From Tetragnatha versicolor (Eukaryota > Arthropoda > Arachnida > Araneae > Tetragnathidae), in contig JANDEH010000001.1 in NCBI GenBank assembly GCA_024610705.1, positions 62,632,263 through 62,696,262 of the forward strand: DNA of 64,000 nucleotides. Reading direction: 5' to 3'. Positions within the stretch are counted from its first letter, which is position 1. Every line of letters starts with the position of its first letter. The translations under genes and the position numbers were made by a program. The notes below the pieces were generated by a model, which was given only the letters and a program-made list of their open reading frames with translations, was not told the DNA's origin and did not search any database. Shown one piece after another: positions 1-12,200 of this stretch.

Positions 1-262
1 TATAGTCTTCAAGGATGATTTTTATACCATTGTGCACATTTACATTCAAGATGGATTCGTGAAATTGAGGTAAAAGCTTGATTTTCGTTTGTCCATTTTT
101 ACATGAAATTACTATATTAATAGAAACTTTGAGGCCAATCCGGAGGCAAAAAGAGTTATTATAATCGAATAATATTTTACACACGTCAGTTTGAGACCAT
201 TTGGCACCCTTTTGTCGCTGTGCCCCTGGGAAAATGTGAAAAAAAATTTTTGACCCACCCTA
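1..262. repeat. 3'-end fragment of a dispersed repeat (copy 1, cut by window edge)
   Basis: Positions 1-262 match 6707-6969 almost base for base, with a handful of substitutions and one extra A in the second copy. Both copies stop being alike right after the sequence CCCACCCTA, so that is the family's terminus; read from the other strand the element begins TAGGGTGGGTC. The beginning of this copy lies outside the window. The terminus resembles that of the long-armed foldback element at 8761-11152 (TAGGGTGG), which suggests a related non-autonomous DNA transposon. Short reading frames across it on the minus strand are not coding. Confidence 0.75.
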
Positions 263-1808
263 CTGTAGGTACCATCTAAAACTAAGTTAACACAGATAGC
301 AGTGTCACAAAAGAGGTATGTGTAACACAACTAAGTGTATTTCTGGTTAAAGAAGTAACTGTAATTGAGTTACCCTAACCCTCTTAAAACTGTAGTGTTT
401 AAGTTATTCTGATGCCATCTACTAAGAGGGAAAAAATAAAATTACTACCAAATGGTTTTTTATTCGATTTTACATCTGCACAACCATTTGGAAATTCAAA
501 TGTACTTTCAATATGGACAACACAAGATGAAAAATAGGTATTCTGCAAGCATTAAGTGCAAAATAAAAAAGTTTATGTGAAGTGTTCAGGCCAGTTTATG
601 TTTAGAGACAAACTCTTAGAGTGCAAGGCATTATTTTACTTGTAGCACATTCTGGTTTTGGGAATATTTGTAATGTGAATAGGGAAAAATAAAATAGCTT
701 AATTTTAAGGTAGTTTACATTTACTCTTAATAATTTTCTTGTGTGAATAGAGTATAAATCATAAGTATACAAGGTGTTTCATAAGTCTGTTTTACAAGAA
801 AGATTTATTTGAAAACATCTCCTAGGGTCATGGAAGTAAGGTAACCCTAGGTAAGTGACAAAGGAGAATTCATTGTGATGGCTTACAACACAACCAAGCT
901 CCAAAAAGGTTTTGGAAATTAATTAAAAAACTAAAGGACATGGAGTGAAAACTTCAATGAGACATTTCAGTCAAAATTGAATAAAAACTAAGATCTGTAA
1001 ATTGTTAAGCAAATAAAAATTTAAATTATACTGTTTCCGTTAGTACTTTTTTTCTCAAATTACAGAAAGTGTAGAAAAATTTTAAATCATTTTAGCATTA
1101 AGATCTTATTTGCCAATCAGCAAACATAAAGTTTTAGATTCATTATTTTTGATATTCCATTAGTTATTTAAAGTAACAAAAGAAAAACAGCTTTGAGATA
1201 ACACAATATTTTATTGTCATTCAGGAATGTGTAAAAGGATAAAACAACAAGTTTAAACAAATTCAAAAGATATATCCTAATGCAAATAAATTTTTAAATA
1301 AAACCGACACCAAAATAATACCTTTTCCAATAAAATAAACACAAAAACCCATAAAAGTCACCTTGAAACATAACATCTCAAAATCCAACAAGATACATAA
1401 AATGACTATGATACATAAATGATTTCAGAATAGAATGAGTGAAGACAATATAAGTTGAGATAGTAGAAAAAGTTGGACGGAATTAGAATAAGGCAATGAT
1501 TAGGCTCAAATCTAAATTCAATGAAAAACATGAAGTTGTGAACACTAAACCTCAAGTATCACTTTTTGCTTACAAACTTTCAATATTGTTTGTCATACAT
1601 AGTCCCCATATGAAGCAGAGTGATCAGGGGGAACTCCTAAAGTTTTTTTTGTTGTAAAAAAATATACTTTTTGTTCAAGTAATCATAATGAATAGCTCAC
1701 TATATATGAAGTTCCCTGAAGGCTTCTTAGGGCTGAGAGGGAGAAGACTGGGAAATGGTGCTTTAAAAAACAGATTCTTACTTCCAAATTAAATAAAAAG
1801 TATAATTA
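263..1808. other. AT-rich intergenic DNA, nothing recognised
   Basis: No reading frame with coding character, RNA gene or complete repeat was seen. A short stretch near 775-800 (GGTGTTTCATAAGTCTG) looks like the kind of transposon terminus common in arthropod genomes, but I found no partner end. A minus-strand AATAAA (TTTATT on plus at about 1210) is too far from the Ly6 stop codon to assign with confidence. Confidence 0.4.
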
Positions 1809-1968
1809 CAGTAAAATCCTGTTATAACAAACTTCATGGGACCATAAAATTTCTTAGTTACAACGGAAATTCCGTTGCAATGGTATTACGATCATTCAAA
1901 AAAAAACAATTGGGGACTTTCAATACTTTCATTATAATGGGATTTTTTGTTGTAACAGGATTCCACTG
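1809..1968. mobile_element. Short pogo/Tigger-type MITE
   Basis: The left end reads CAGTAAAATCCTGTTATAAC and the right end, on the opposite strand, CAGTGGAATCCTGTTACAAC. These imperfect terminal inverted repeats start with the CAGT typical of pogo-like elements. TA dinucleotides flank both sides (1807-1808 and 1969-1970), as expected for Tc1/mariner/pogo integration. At 160 bp it has no coding capacity and must have been moved by a transposase from elsewhere. The interior also holds the self-complementary stretch around 1856-1880 (GGAAATTCCGTTGC). Confidence 0.7.
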
Positions 1969-3040
1969 TACTTGGATTCCACTGTGCTACTCTTTAAAAT
2001 CTGCACGATGGAACTTAGAACTATCTTTCTAATCATTTTCCCCAGTCTAGCAATTTTTCTTAAATTGCACAAATATTCCTTAAATTTTAAGTTAAAGCTG
2101 TATCTGAGTAAAACTTTTTTTAGGACAAAATGTGCAATGTAAGTACTAAAACTTAGTTCAAATCCCAGCTAATTGGTCAGCTCATTTTATGATTAGTAAT
2201 ATACCTGGGACAGAATTCCGTTCCACAGAACTTTTGAAAAGATTGAATTCCTAGCATCTAACTGAATAAACAATTAAAATTTTCGGTCATTATTTTTTCA
2301 CAAAAAACTCAAGCAGTCTAGAATTATAAAATAAAGAATAAATAAATAATGATTAAAAAGAGTTCAATATATGCGTTTACACCACACTAGAAATATAACC
2401 AAATTAGTCAAATAACTAAAAGAAACAGTACACAGGGTAATTTTAGAATATAAGACCAATATGCTAATTTTCTTAAGCATTGCCACTACACTCATGCTTT
2501 CAACAAACAGATTATCATATCTCAGTTAATTTGGGAAATATCTGTATGGAATTATGTGCGTTGCTTAACATTAAAAAAGGACACTTTTTCAAACTAAAGG
2601 TTTTTTCAATATTATCTCAAATAAACCATCCAAGAATTGTAATAGCAAAATTACAATGGAAATGCGTCTACAAAGACAATATTTAAGAAATACGATATTG
2701 GTCTAGTATTTTTGAATAGCCCCAATAAGACACAAAAACTATAAACATAAATAGTGATGGAAAAATTGTAAAAATGCTTGTACACTAGTTTAGGACGAAA
2801 ATATTTTGTACAATTGAATAGTAAAAGTTTAGTACTCATATCTTTAGATCACTAAATGCGATTAATTTTACCATTTAGAATAAAAGGTTTAAGGCAAAAA
2901 CCTGTGCAATGAATCGTAAAATACCAGGAAAATGCTGGCAACTCTCAAAGATAGTTTTTTTTGTTAAAAAATGTTTTTACCTAAAAAGATAGGTAGATAT
3001 ATGATGATTTATGGACGGAGATTGAATATGATCTTTCACT
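1969..3040. other. Region downstream of the Ly6 gene, including its unmapped 3'UTR
   Basis: This AT-rich stretch lies directly downstream of the minus-strand stop codon at 3041-3043, so part of it must be 3' untranslated sequence. I could not place a convincing AATAAA signal close to the stop. No other gene or repeat is supported; short reading frames at 2480-2839 have no recognisable content. Confidence 0.4.
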
Positions 3041-3255
3041 TCAATGTCGTAATACATACCACAGTAAAATTATGCTAAACAAGCAACTTATTGACAGAAT
3101 ATTTGATTTAGATAGTTCATTTGAGCCATTGCAACTATCAGCGTAGCAAGTGTAAACACAAGATCTGTATTCTCTTTCATCACCAGGACGTTTGACATAC
3201 TCGCAGTAGTTTCCATGATGTCTTGATGAGCAAAATCGACGTGTTCCTATTGTGC
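3041..3255 (-). CDS. Ly6 gene exon 3 (third finger and C-terminal anchor signal)
   Basis: The acceptor is TTTCAATTTCAG at 3267-3256. The exon completes codon 70 and runs to the TGA at 3043-3041. It encodes cysteines 78, 87, 102, 106 and 111, the CNGS motif and the hydrophobic C-terminal tail (SILLW-like segment ending VLRH). Confidence 0.88.
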
Positions 3256-6200
3256 CTGAAATTGAAATAAATAAGTATTAACAACATCATAAAGTAATTT
3301 TAGTACCATATTTTTGGTAGATAAATCACAGCTTAAATATGGACTAATACTATCATAGTAATACCAGTGAGATGTTTTTCTTATTTAGGAACCATTATTG
3401 ATAAAGCACATTAAATTAACCAATCTTTTTAAGAAGAACTTTTTTTACAAATTGCAGGTAAATGATTAATTTGAAGAAATTTCAAAACCGAGGTAAAATG
3501 TATAAAATAGAAATAGTCATATGAGTAAATGTTTGGAAATGAAGATGCTCAAAGTTCTTAGAATGTTGCAAAATCAGTTGTCAGTAAAATTTAAACTTGC
3601 TCAAACTAGAAAAATTAAATACATTAAAAGTGGACAAGTTGTTAAATGATATTTATTAAAAGTAACATATAAAATCAATTACTTTAAAACTTTATATAAA
3701 ATATACGAAGTTTTTATATGAAATAAAACTGAAATCTTGCATAAAATCCTATGAGTATGAAAATTTAATTGAAAACAAATTAATATTTAACTGTCACTTT
3801 CAGGAAAATACATAACTTAAGAACATTTTTCTAACTTTTATGAGAACTTAATATGTGTACATTAGTTGTTTTGTGATTCCTAACATTGCATTCATTTAAA
3901 ACCAAGATAAGGAAACAAAGTACAACTAGTATTTTGTAATGAATAATGATAGAATAGTTTTACTGCAAAGTTGTGAAGTGGCTTAATTTAAATATGAAGT
4001 TAGCTATTGCATATATACACTAGTTCTTTTCAATAATGTAAAATCCAATATTCTTGAAAAAAAATAAAAGGGAAATTCATTTTAGAGGGAAATATGCAAT
4101 ATAAATTCTGAATATTATAACTCTAGAGATCCAAATCGAAAGTATTTTTTCAAGCATACAAAAAACCAAAACAAAGACACCAAACTAATTTTCTGGACTT
4201 TTAAATGTACACAAGGATATTCAGGATTTGGGTAAATGAATTTAACTAATAAAAATAACCTTGGCTTTTATTGTTTAAAATGTTACTTTTTGCAATAGAA
4301 CAAATATTCAATTTATCACCTTAACTATCGTCAGCAACAGCATATGACATGTGTTTCAGAAATTAAAAGTGCTGCTGACAGATCTATACCCACTTCAGGA
4401 TCACAATGCTTCATGAAGTGTTTTTTTTTCTATTCAAAAAAATACTATCGGAATGATCTTGACAGTGGTTTTTGAGGAATTATTTATTTTGGAGAATTAG
4501 TGGGACAAATTGGAAAGTTGTTTTCCTATAATGATGAAAACTACAGCTCTCAAATTATTACTATGTTCTTTTGTAAAGTTATATTCTTTTGTTTTATATA
4601 CAGTAAAGCACCGTTTATACGTTTCTCAGTTATACGACTTTATCATTTATACGTCGTTTTCGCTGTCCCAATTCATTCCTATTCATTTTAATACAAAAAT
4701 TCTTCGTTTATACGACGCGCAATATCGGTTATACGTCGTTTTCGGCTGTCTTAAAATTCGAAAATATCCAGTATCAGTTGTTATTCCGTGGGAAAATTTC
4801 CCCAGGAAAGGTTGAAGAGCACTGCATTCCTTGGCCGTTGTGGGGGGGCATGACCAATGGAGTGGGGGTGAGTAGAAGCAGTTCGTTGAACTAATACCGG
4901 GACAACCGGGATGAGCTACACTACAGTTTTATGGCCCTTATCTCTGGTTAGGGAGTCTCCAGCACCCCCTGCAGAGGAGAAGAATTCTTTTGATCGCTAA
5001 AGGACCCCTCAAAGAAAGCGGGACCATAAAACTGCCGTTCTCTAAAACCCTATCACTATAAAGGTAGGGTTTCTTTAATTTTTATGTAAAATGTTTTATT
5101 TTAAAATATTTAATACTATTTTAAAGTTTATTAGTTAATATTTTTCAGTTCAAAAACTGTTTTGAAGTAATTTTTTCTTTGGAAAAACCTAAAATTTAAT
5201 GTATTTTTGTAAATCTGCATTAGAAGCGTTATAAACCTAATAATTAAGGACATTTTCGTTTATACGTTTTTTCATTTATACGTCGATTTACGTCGGTCCC
5301 TTGAAAGACGTATAAACGGTGCTTTACTGTATTTTGCTTCTAAAAGTTACGTTTTAATTTGGCATGTGTAAGTAAACTGTGTTTATATTTTTTTATGAAT
5401 TTGGTTCAGCATGCAGGAATAAAGCAAAATGCTTATAATAGATTGATTCAATCTACTTCTTTTCATTATTATTTACGTTCCTTGATAAGCTGGTGATTTG
5501 TGATATTTACAAATTGAGTAATATAATGTCATTTTATTCGTTAAATTAAACCGTTTTAGATTGTTTTATGTGTAGAATAGAATATGTGTGCTCTGCTACA
5601 TGAGCCTGGGTGAAACACGCGGGCCATTCCATGGTTACGGACGTAACAAATAGAAACTTTGAGGCTTTGTAAATAATGAAAAAATTAATTGTAAACTATG
5701 GTATTTTTTTTCTAAACATATCAGAGGTAGATTAATAAAATATTAAATTAGGACAACTGAACAATGGTTCTAAAATTTAAAAAAAAATTAAAACTAAGTG
5801 TTACGGACGTAACTCACAGAACTGTCTATATTTCACTTTTCAAAGTTATTGACAAATACCTGTGAATTTTAGGGTAAAATTGAAAAAAAATTTCTCAGTA
5901 ATTCATTATGAAGGTTTATAAAATTAAAAAAAAGTGATTGTAGAAGCAAAAATTTATTTATTCATTAATCTATGGCCTTACGGACTTAAACTCGCTTGTT
6001 ACGGACGTAACATGTCTGATTTATAACTCATTATTAATGAAATAAAATAATTTAATTGTTCAATATAAAATTATTTATCAAACAAAATACTATTATCAAG
6101 GCATTGGAAAATTTTTTTGGTAAGAATTGTTTTTATAGACCACATAATAAAATTTTGAGAAAACGTTAAAATAACCTTAGATTACGTAGCCTAATTTGCA

Positions 6201-9200
6201 TTATTTTACTTATTTTTACATTTTTTAAAACTAAAATGATTATTTTTTGCTTCTAGTCTCATGTATAAACACAATTTCAATGTATTTATCAATTTTTTTA
6301 GTGAAATAGCTTTTTCCATGGCCTAAACTGATTTATAATGAAATTTCTTCAAACGTTTTACTAATCAACTGCTGACTGACAGCATTTTTTTCACATAATT
6401 GACAAATAGCAATAAGGCTTTTCTATTGCTTTGACATTAAAAATATTATGCCTTTTATTAAATGTTATCTTTTTTTAAATACTCTTTTCCTTTTATTAAA
6501 TCTATAACTATAACCCAAAAAAGGTACCCACGTTCTGACATATCCCTTTTTATTAAAATTTAATGTTTTTAACATCCTACGTAACCGGCAATAAGAGTTT
6601 CGCACATTTTTATGATTCCAGCAAGAAATTTTTGATTGGCAGTTCTAACCATTGAGATATTTCAAAATATGTTGTATTTCAACTCTGGTTTCATTTATAA
6701 TTATTTCATAGTCTTCAATGATGATTTTTATACCATTGTGCACATTTACATTCATGACGGATTCGTGAAATCGAGGTAAAAGCTTGATTTTCATTTGTCT
6801 ATTTTTACATGAAATTACTATATTAATTGAAACTTTGAGGCCAATCCGGAGGCAAAAAGAGTTATTATAATCGAATAATATTTTACACACGTCAGTTTGA
6901 GACCATTTGGCACCCTTTTGTCGCTGTGCCCCTGGGAAAATGTGAAAAAAAAATTTTTGACCCACCCTAATGCTCAATGTATGCATTAAGAACCAATTAT
7001 CAATTTTTATCCAATTCTATTAAGTAGTTTGAGAGTTAAGGTTGTTACCAATCTTGACTTCAAGAGGATTTAGGCTGGTGTTTTAATGCATTTTACCTAG
7101 CCAAATTTTCACTTATTATAGGTAAAAAAGTTAAAATTTCTTAGTCAATATTCTACATAATTGAATAGAAGAATTAATTTTAAATTGGAACTTTTTATCA
7201 TGGTTAAAATGTTGCTTAAGCACAAAATACTTTTTAACAGTGTCTAAAAAACACATAAAGCAAAAATATCAATGAATATTTTCAAATAAACTATACATTA
7301 CTTAAAAAACATGGTTAAAATGTTGCTTAAGCACAAAATACTTTTTAACAGTGTCTAAAAAACACATAAAGCAAAAATATCAATGAATATTTTCAAATAA
7401 ACTATACATTACTTAAAAAAGAAGAAATTTGTTCTTAGATAAGTGAAAAGGAATTGGTGGGGCTTGGGGTTTAAGGGGTCTTATTGCAACATTTGATAAC
7501 AGAAAGTGTTTCTGATTTTTTTAAAATTAGACACATAAAAAACAAGAAATTAATGACAATAAATACAAAAAATTTGATGTATGAGTTAAATTAAAAATTA
7601 CTTTTTAACATTAAGTTCTATAACGAAAAACTACAATACATGGACCCTTTTATGGAAAATACAATTGAGTACCTTTTCAATACATCTTCCGACAAGTTTG
7701 ATAACATTAGGTCAGATAGTTTTCCTTTATTTGTTCATTTTTGTAGAATCAGCCCTAATAATTTTAGATCCCTTAATTTACTCTCATTTTGACATACTGC
7801 ATACTTCCATATCATACTTTATATTTTTCGCCATAGTTATTTGTGTGATTCTAGAGAAAGAACTTATAATTCTAGATCAATTCAAACATCAGATTCCTAA
7901 ATTTTCCAAGGATATCTATACTAAACATTTCTTTTACCTTGCACCCAAATTATTTAACAGTTTGCCTCTAAACTTAATTAGCATTAATAATTTATCTTCT
8001 TTTAAACGGAATTTATTTAATTTCTTAATAAATATCGATGATCTGGAACAGTATTTTCACCTCATTTGAAGCAAATCATTTTAATTTTGTCTAGCTTTTT
8101 GCCAATTTTTAATTTATAAATTTTTTTGGTTTTTCCTTCTTTTCTAGTCTATTCATATAAGATTTTATTTTTAGGTAGCCTGAACAGGATTTCTAAATTT
8201 ATCCCCTTGGCTACTAATATGTACTTAATTTCTATATTTGTGTTCTTTCCATATGAATAAAGATTATTATTATTATTATTAAAAAGTTTATCCATAATTA
8301 ATTTTCTATTCATGACACAGTAACACAGATATCACATAACTATGCTAATATTATAAATCACTGTTACCTTTGGTTGTGTGTTTTCGTTTTAAAACACTTT
8401 TTTGTGGCAAAAAAATTTCTTAGTAGTGAGTTTTTTGTATGGCTTTTGCGTTAAAGTGTTCCTAGACCTCAAACTCAACTAATTTTTTTCACTATTTGGA
8501 AAATATACATAAACATAGAGATTTTTGCTTCGTGCATTTAAAAAAAAAGGATGCTGTGTAAAACTTTTTTTATGTTCAAGAGACATTTTTACCACCATAA
8601 AAAGTTTAAATCTTAAAATTCGTGGTGCTAAACCAGGGGTCCGCAAGTAATTTTACTTGGGATCGAGGTCTGGAGAAAAAATAGGTTACAAATATTACTT
8701 TAAATTTATATCTTCAGATACACTTATTTTTACAAAAATGCCAATCTGAGTATGCTACCTTAGGGTGGTTACAAAAAATCAACTTTCGAAATTCTTAGGT
8801 CTTACCCCCCTAAAATGTGCCAATAGGCTAAAAAATGAGATTGGCCAAGTTTCAGCTCAATCCGATAATATTAACCCGTGCCTCATCGAGGTCAAAGTTC
8901 AGAAAAACAGCGATTTTTAACAAAAAATCGTAGTTTTCGCCCCACAAAACTGGAACCGTTTGTCCCAGAAATCTGGTTAGGGTGTCATTTGATAGGAAAT
9001 TTCATACACTTTAACTCTGAAGTTACGGAATTTTATTTGCTAAAACGGATGGGGAGCTATTTAGAATTTTCATAGTAAAGGTCCGTGAAAAAGCGACTTC
9101 ATTGCTAGAAAACTGGAACATTGCAATGTCACAAAAAACTTTATCCTCCGGGCTTTTTCTATTACTTTTGGTCCCAATAGATAGAAAATGAGTTTTTAAA

Positions 9201-12200
9201 CCCCCTAAGGGAATTCTAGGGTATAATTTCAAACCCCCTAGTGTTTGAAAAAAAGGAAAAAATATATAATTTTTTTTAAATTTTTAAACACGCATTTTGG
9301 GACTGAGAATGTGATAAAGTTGGTCCAAATGCATTATTAAGGGCTTAATTAGATAGAATACCAATAATATAGGGTTTAACCTTTCCCTATAACCCCTATA
9401 ATCTAAGCGAAAGAAGCGCGACTGCGAGGTTTTGCTAAACAAAGGGTTTAATGCCCATTAAAGTGATAAACAAAGCTAAATTACAAAATTTTCACAAAAA
9501 CCTCTAGAGATATGTCATTTGGTGTCAGAAATGACGTTTGAGATTATATATGTGGGTAAAATTTTAATAAAAGAGTCCTTTCAACTCAAAATGCTAAAAA
9601 AATCCTATATTTACCAAAGTTACATGTTTTCAGCTAAAAGTGATCTTAGAAAAATGTATAAATTGATTTTAATGTACCTCGAAATTCATTTGCCTATCGT
9701 TCAAGGAAAACTATTTTCTTGAAAAGTATAGTAATGTTTCATTATATGTTTATCTATAACCTAATTACTTAATATTTTGTTCTTCATTCGTCAATTGTGT
9801 TTACACCTGTGTGAAAGGAGACAAAATATCATGTAAGTTAATGAAATATTAAAATATATTTTTGATTTCACAGTAAATGTTTCTATGCTTCTCATAATTA
9901 ATTTTTGTAAAAAAAATCATAAACAAGATTTCTCGGAAAAATAACACTTAAAGACACTCCAACAGTGTATTCTCTGTAGTTTTCACTGGATTTTTTTAAG
10001 GGCAACCAAGTTACTGTCCTAAACCTAAAGTTGAATAAACCCATATTATAGAAAATCATTATAATTATCTAAAAACTTTTAAAACTATTTTTTAAAAATT
10101 ACTTGGTAAAATTTTCTTCCTTCTCACCATGTGTAGTACACAGAAAGAAAAATTTTGTAATCATTTATGCATACCTTTCAAAAAGGTTATTTTCCTTGAA
10201 CGATAGGCAAATGAATATCGAGGTACATTAAAATCAATTTATGCATTTTTCTAAGATCACTTTTAGCTGAAAACATGTAACTTTGGTAAAAATAGGATTT
10301 TTTTAACATTTTGAGTCGGAAGGACGCTTTTATTATAATTTTACCCACATATATAATCTCAAACGTCATTTCTGACACCAAATGACATATCTCTAGAGGT
10401 TTTTGTGAAAATTTTGTAATTTAGCTTTGTTTATCACTTTAATGGGCATTAAACCCTTTGTTTAGCAAAACCTCGCAGTCGCGCTTCTTTCGCTTAGATT
10501 ATAGGGGTTATAGTTAAAGGTTAAGGCCCTATATTATTGGTATTCTATCTAATTAAGCCCTTAATAATGCATTTGGACCAACTTTATCACATTCTCAGTC
10601 CCAAAATGCGTGTTTAAAAATTTAAAAAAAATTATATATATTTTCCTTTTTTTCAAACACTAGGGGGTTTGAAATTATACCCTAGAATTCCCTAAGGGGG
10701 TTTAAAAACTCATTTTCTATCTATTGGGACCAAAAGTAATAGAAAAAGCCCGGAGGATAAAGTTTTTTGTGACATTGCAATGTTCCAGTTTTCTAGCAAT
10801 GAAGTCGCTTTTTCACGGACCTTTACTATGAAAATGCTAAATAGCTCCCCATCCGTTTTAGCAAATAAAATTCCGTAACTTCAGAGTTAAAGTGTATGAA
10901 ATTTCCTATCAAATGACACCCTAACCAGATTTCTGGGACAAACGGTTCCAGTTTTGTGGGGCGAAAACTACGATTTTTTGTTAAAAATCGCTGTTTTTCT
11001 GAACTTTGACCTCGATGAGGCACGGGTTAATATTATAGGATTGAGCTGAAACTTGGCCAATCTCATTTTTTAGCCTATTGGCACATTTTAGGGGGGTAAG
11101 ACCTAAAAAAAGTTGAAAAAAAATTTTCCCCATGTAACTTGTGACCACCCTAATGCTACCTGCTTAATTAAATTGTTAAATTTAAAATTATTAGACATTT
11201 TCACATCAAAAATGGGGGTCCAGGGGTTTTCCCGAGGATTTTTAAAAAAATTTGACCCTAAAAAAGAGAGTCAAACTAATTTTTGTAGCGTGAAAATACA
11301 TATTAATTAATCTATATATATACTCTTACATAGCTCCCAATTTTCACCTTATCTCTTTTTCTTGGTTAGCAACAATCAGTTTGTTTACAAAATGAGTGCA
11401 CTGTTTAGATTTTAATTGTTTAGATTTTTTGTCGTTATGGTATTTGCCGTTCAAATGTGTTAGGAAGGATTAAATGTTACTATTTTAAAGTATTTTGATG
11501 GTACAATTAAAGCGTATTGAACTTTTTTAGGCTGAAAATGGAGCATTAATTTTTAATAGCGATTGACAAAGTTTGTTAACAATACATATTGCTGTTTTGA
11601 TTTTGCCGATTAAATCGACAAAATCAGCAGGCAAGCTTAAGCGAGGTTTGAAGTTTAATGACTCAAAAGAGTAAAAATTTTTATTTTTTTAATTAATTAC
11701 CGAATACAAAATTAACTCTTTATGCAAGAAGTGATACTTTTCTGTCCTACCACTACAATAAGTTGAGGATACCAATCTGTGACACCAATGAAATATTTAG
11801 GGTATCACACAATGGGTCGTGATGTGGAGAAAAGACAATTCCATTAATGCTTCGCCATTCACATGAATGTAAATTTCTTTCTCATTAATAGAGATTAATA
11901 CCTATCCCAATCTGCATGATACCCTTCCAATCTGCTTGCTAGACTAACTAAGTTAGTAACCGGTAACATTCCAATAAATTAATATGAAAAATTCGTTCTA
12001 GTCAATATAGAAATTTTTTAAAAGTACAAATCTTCAAACTACATCAGTATTTGTATTTTTATTTCCCATTCACTTCTAAAAAGTTAGTATGTGATAAATG
12101 TGATTATGCATCAGAGATAAATGTGTATGTATAATGCATAACCAATATAATGCATTATTTAAAATAAAACTAGAATATCTTGACTCTTCTAATATCAAAT

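Noticed and set aside
2480..2839. Short frames near the Ly6 3' end as an extra exon
   Set aside because: Exon 3 already provides the stop codon and anchor tail; these frames lack splice signals in register and look like random AT-rich translation.
4500..4815. Overlapping 63- and 101-residue frames
   Set aside because: They read through the terminal repeat of the pogo-type MITE and contain no recognisable domain.
8878..11023. Paired 64-69-residue frames as conserved genes
   Set aside because: They occur as mirror-image copies in the two arms of the foldback element, so their similarity comes from the inverted repeat, not from selection on protein.
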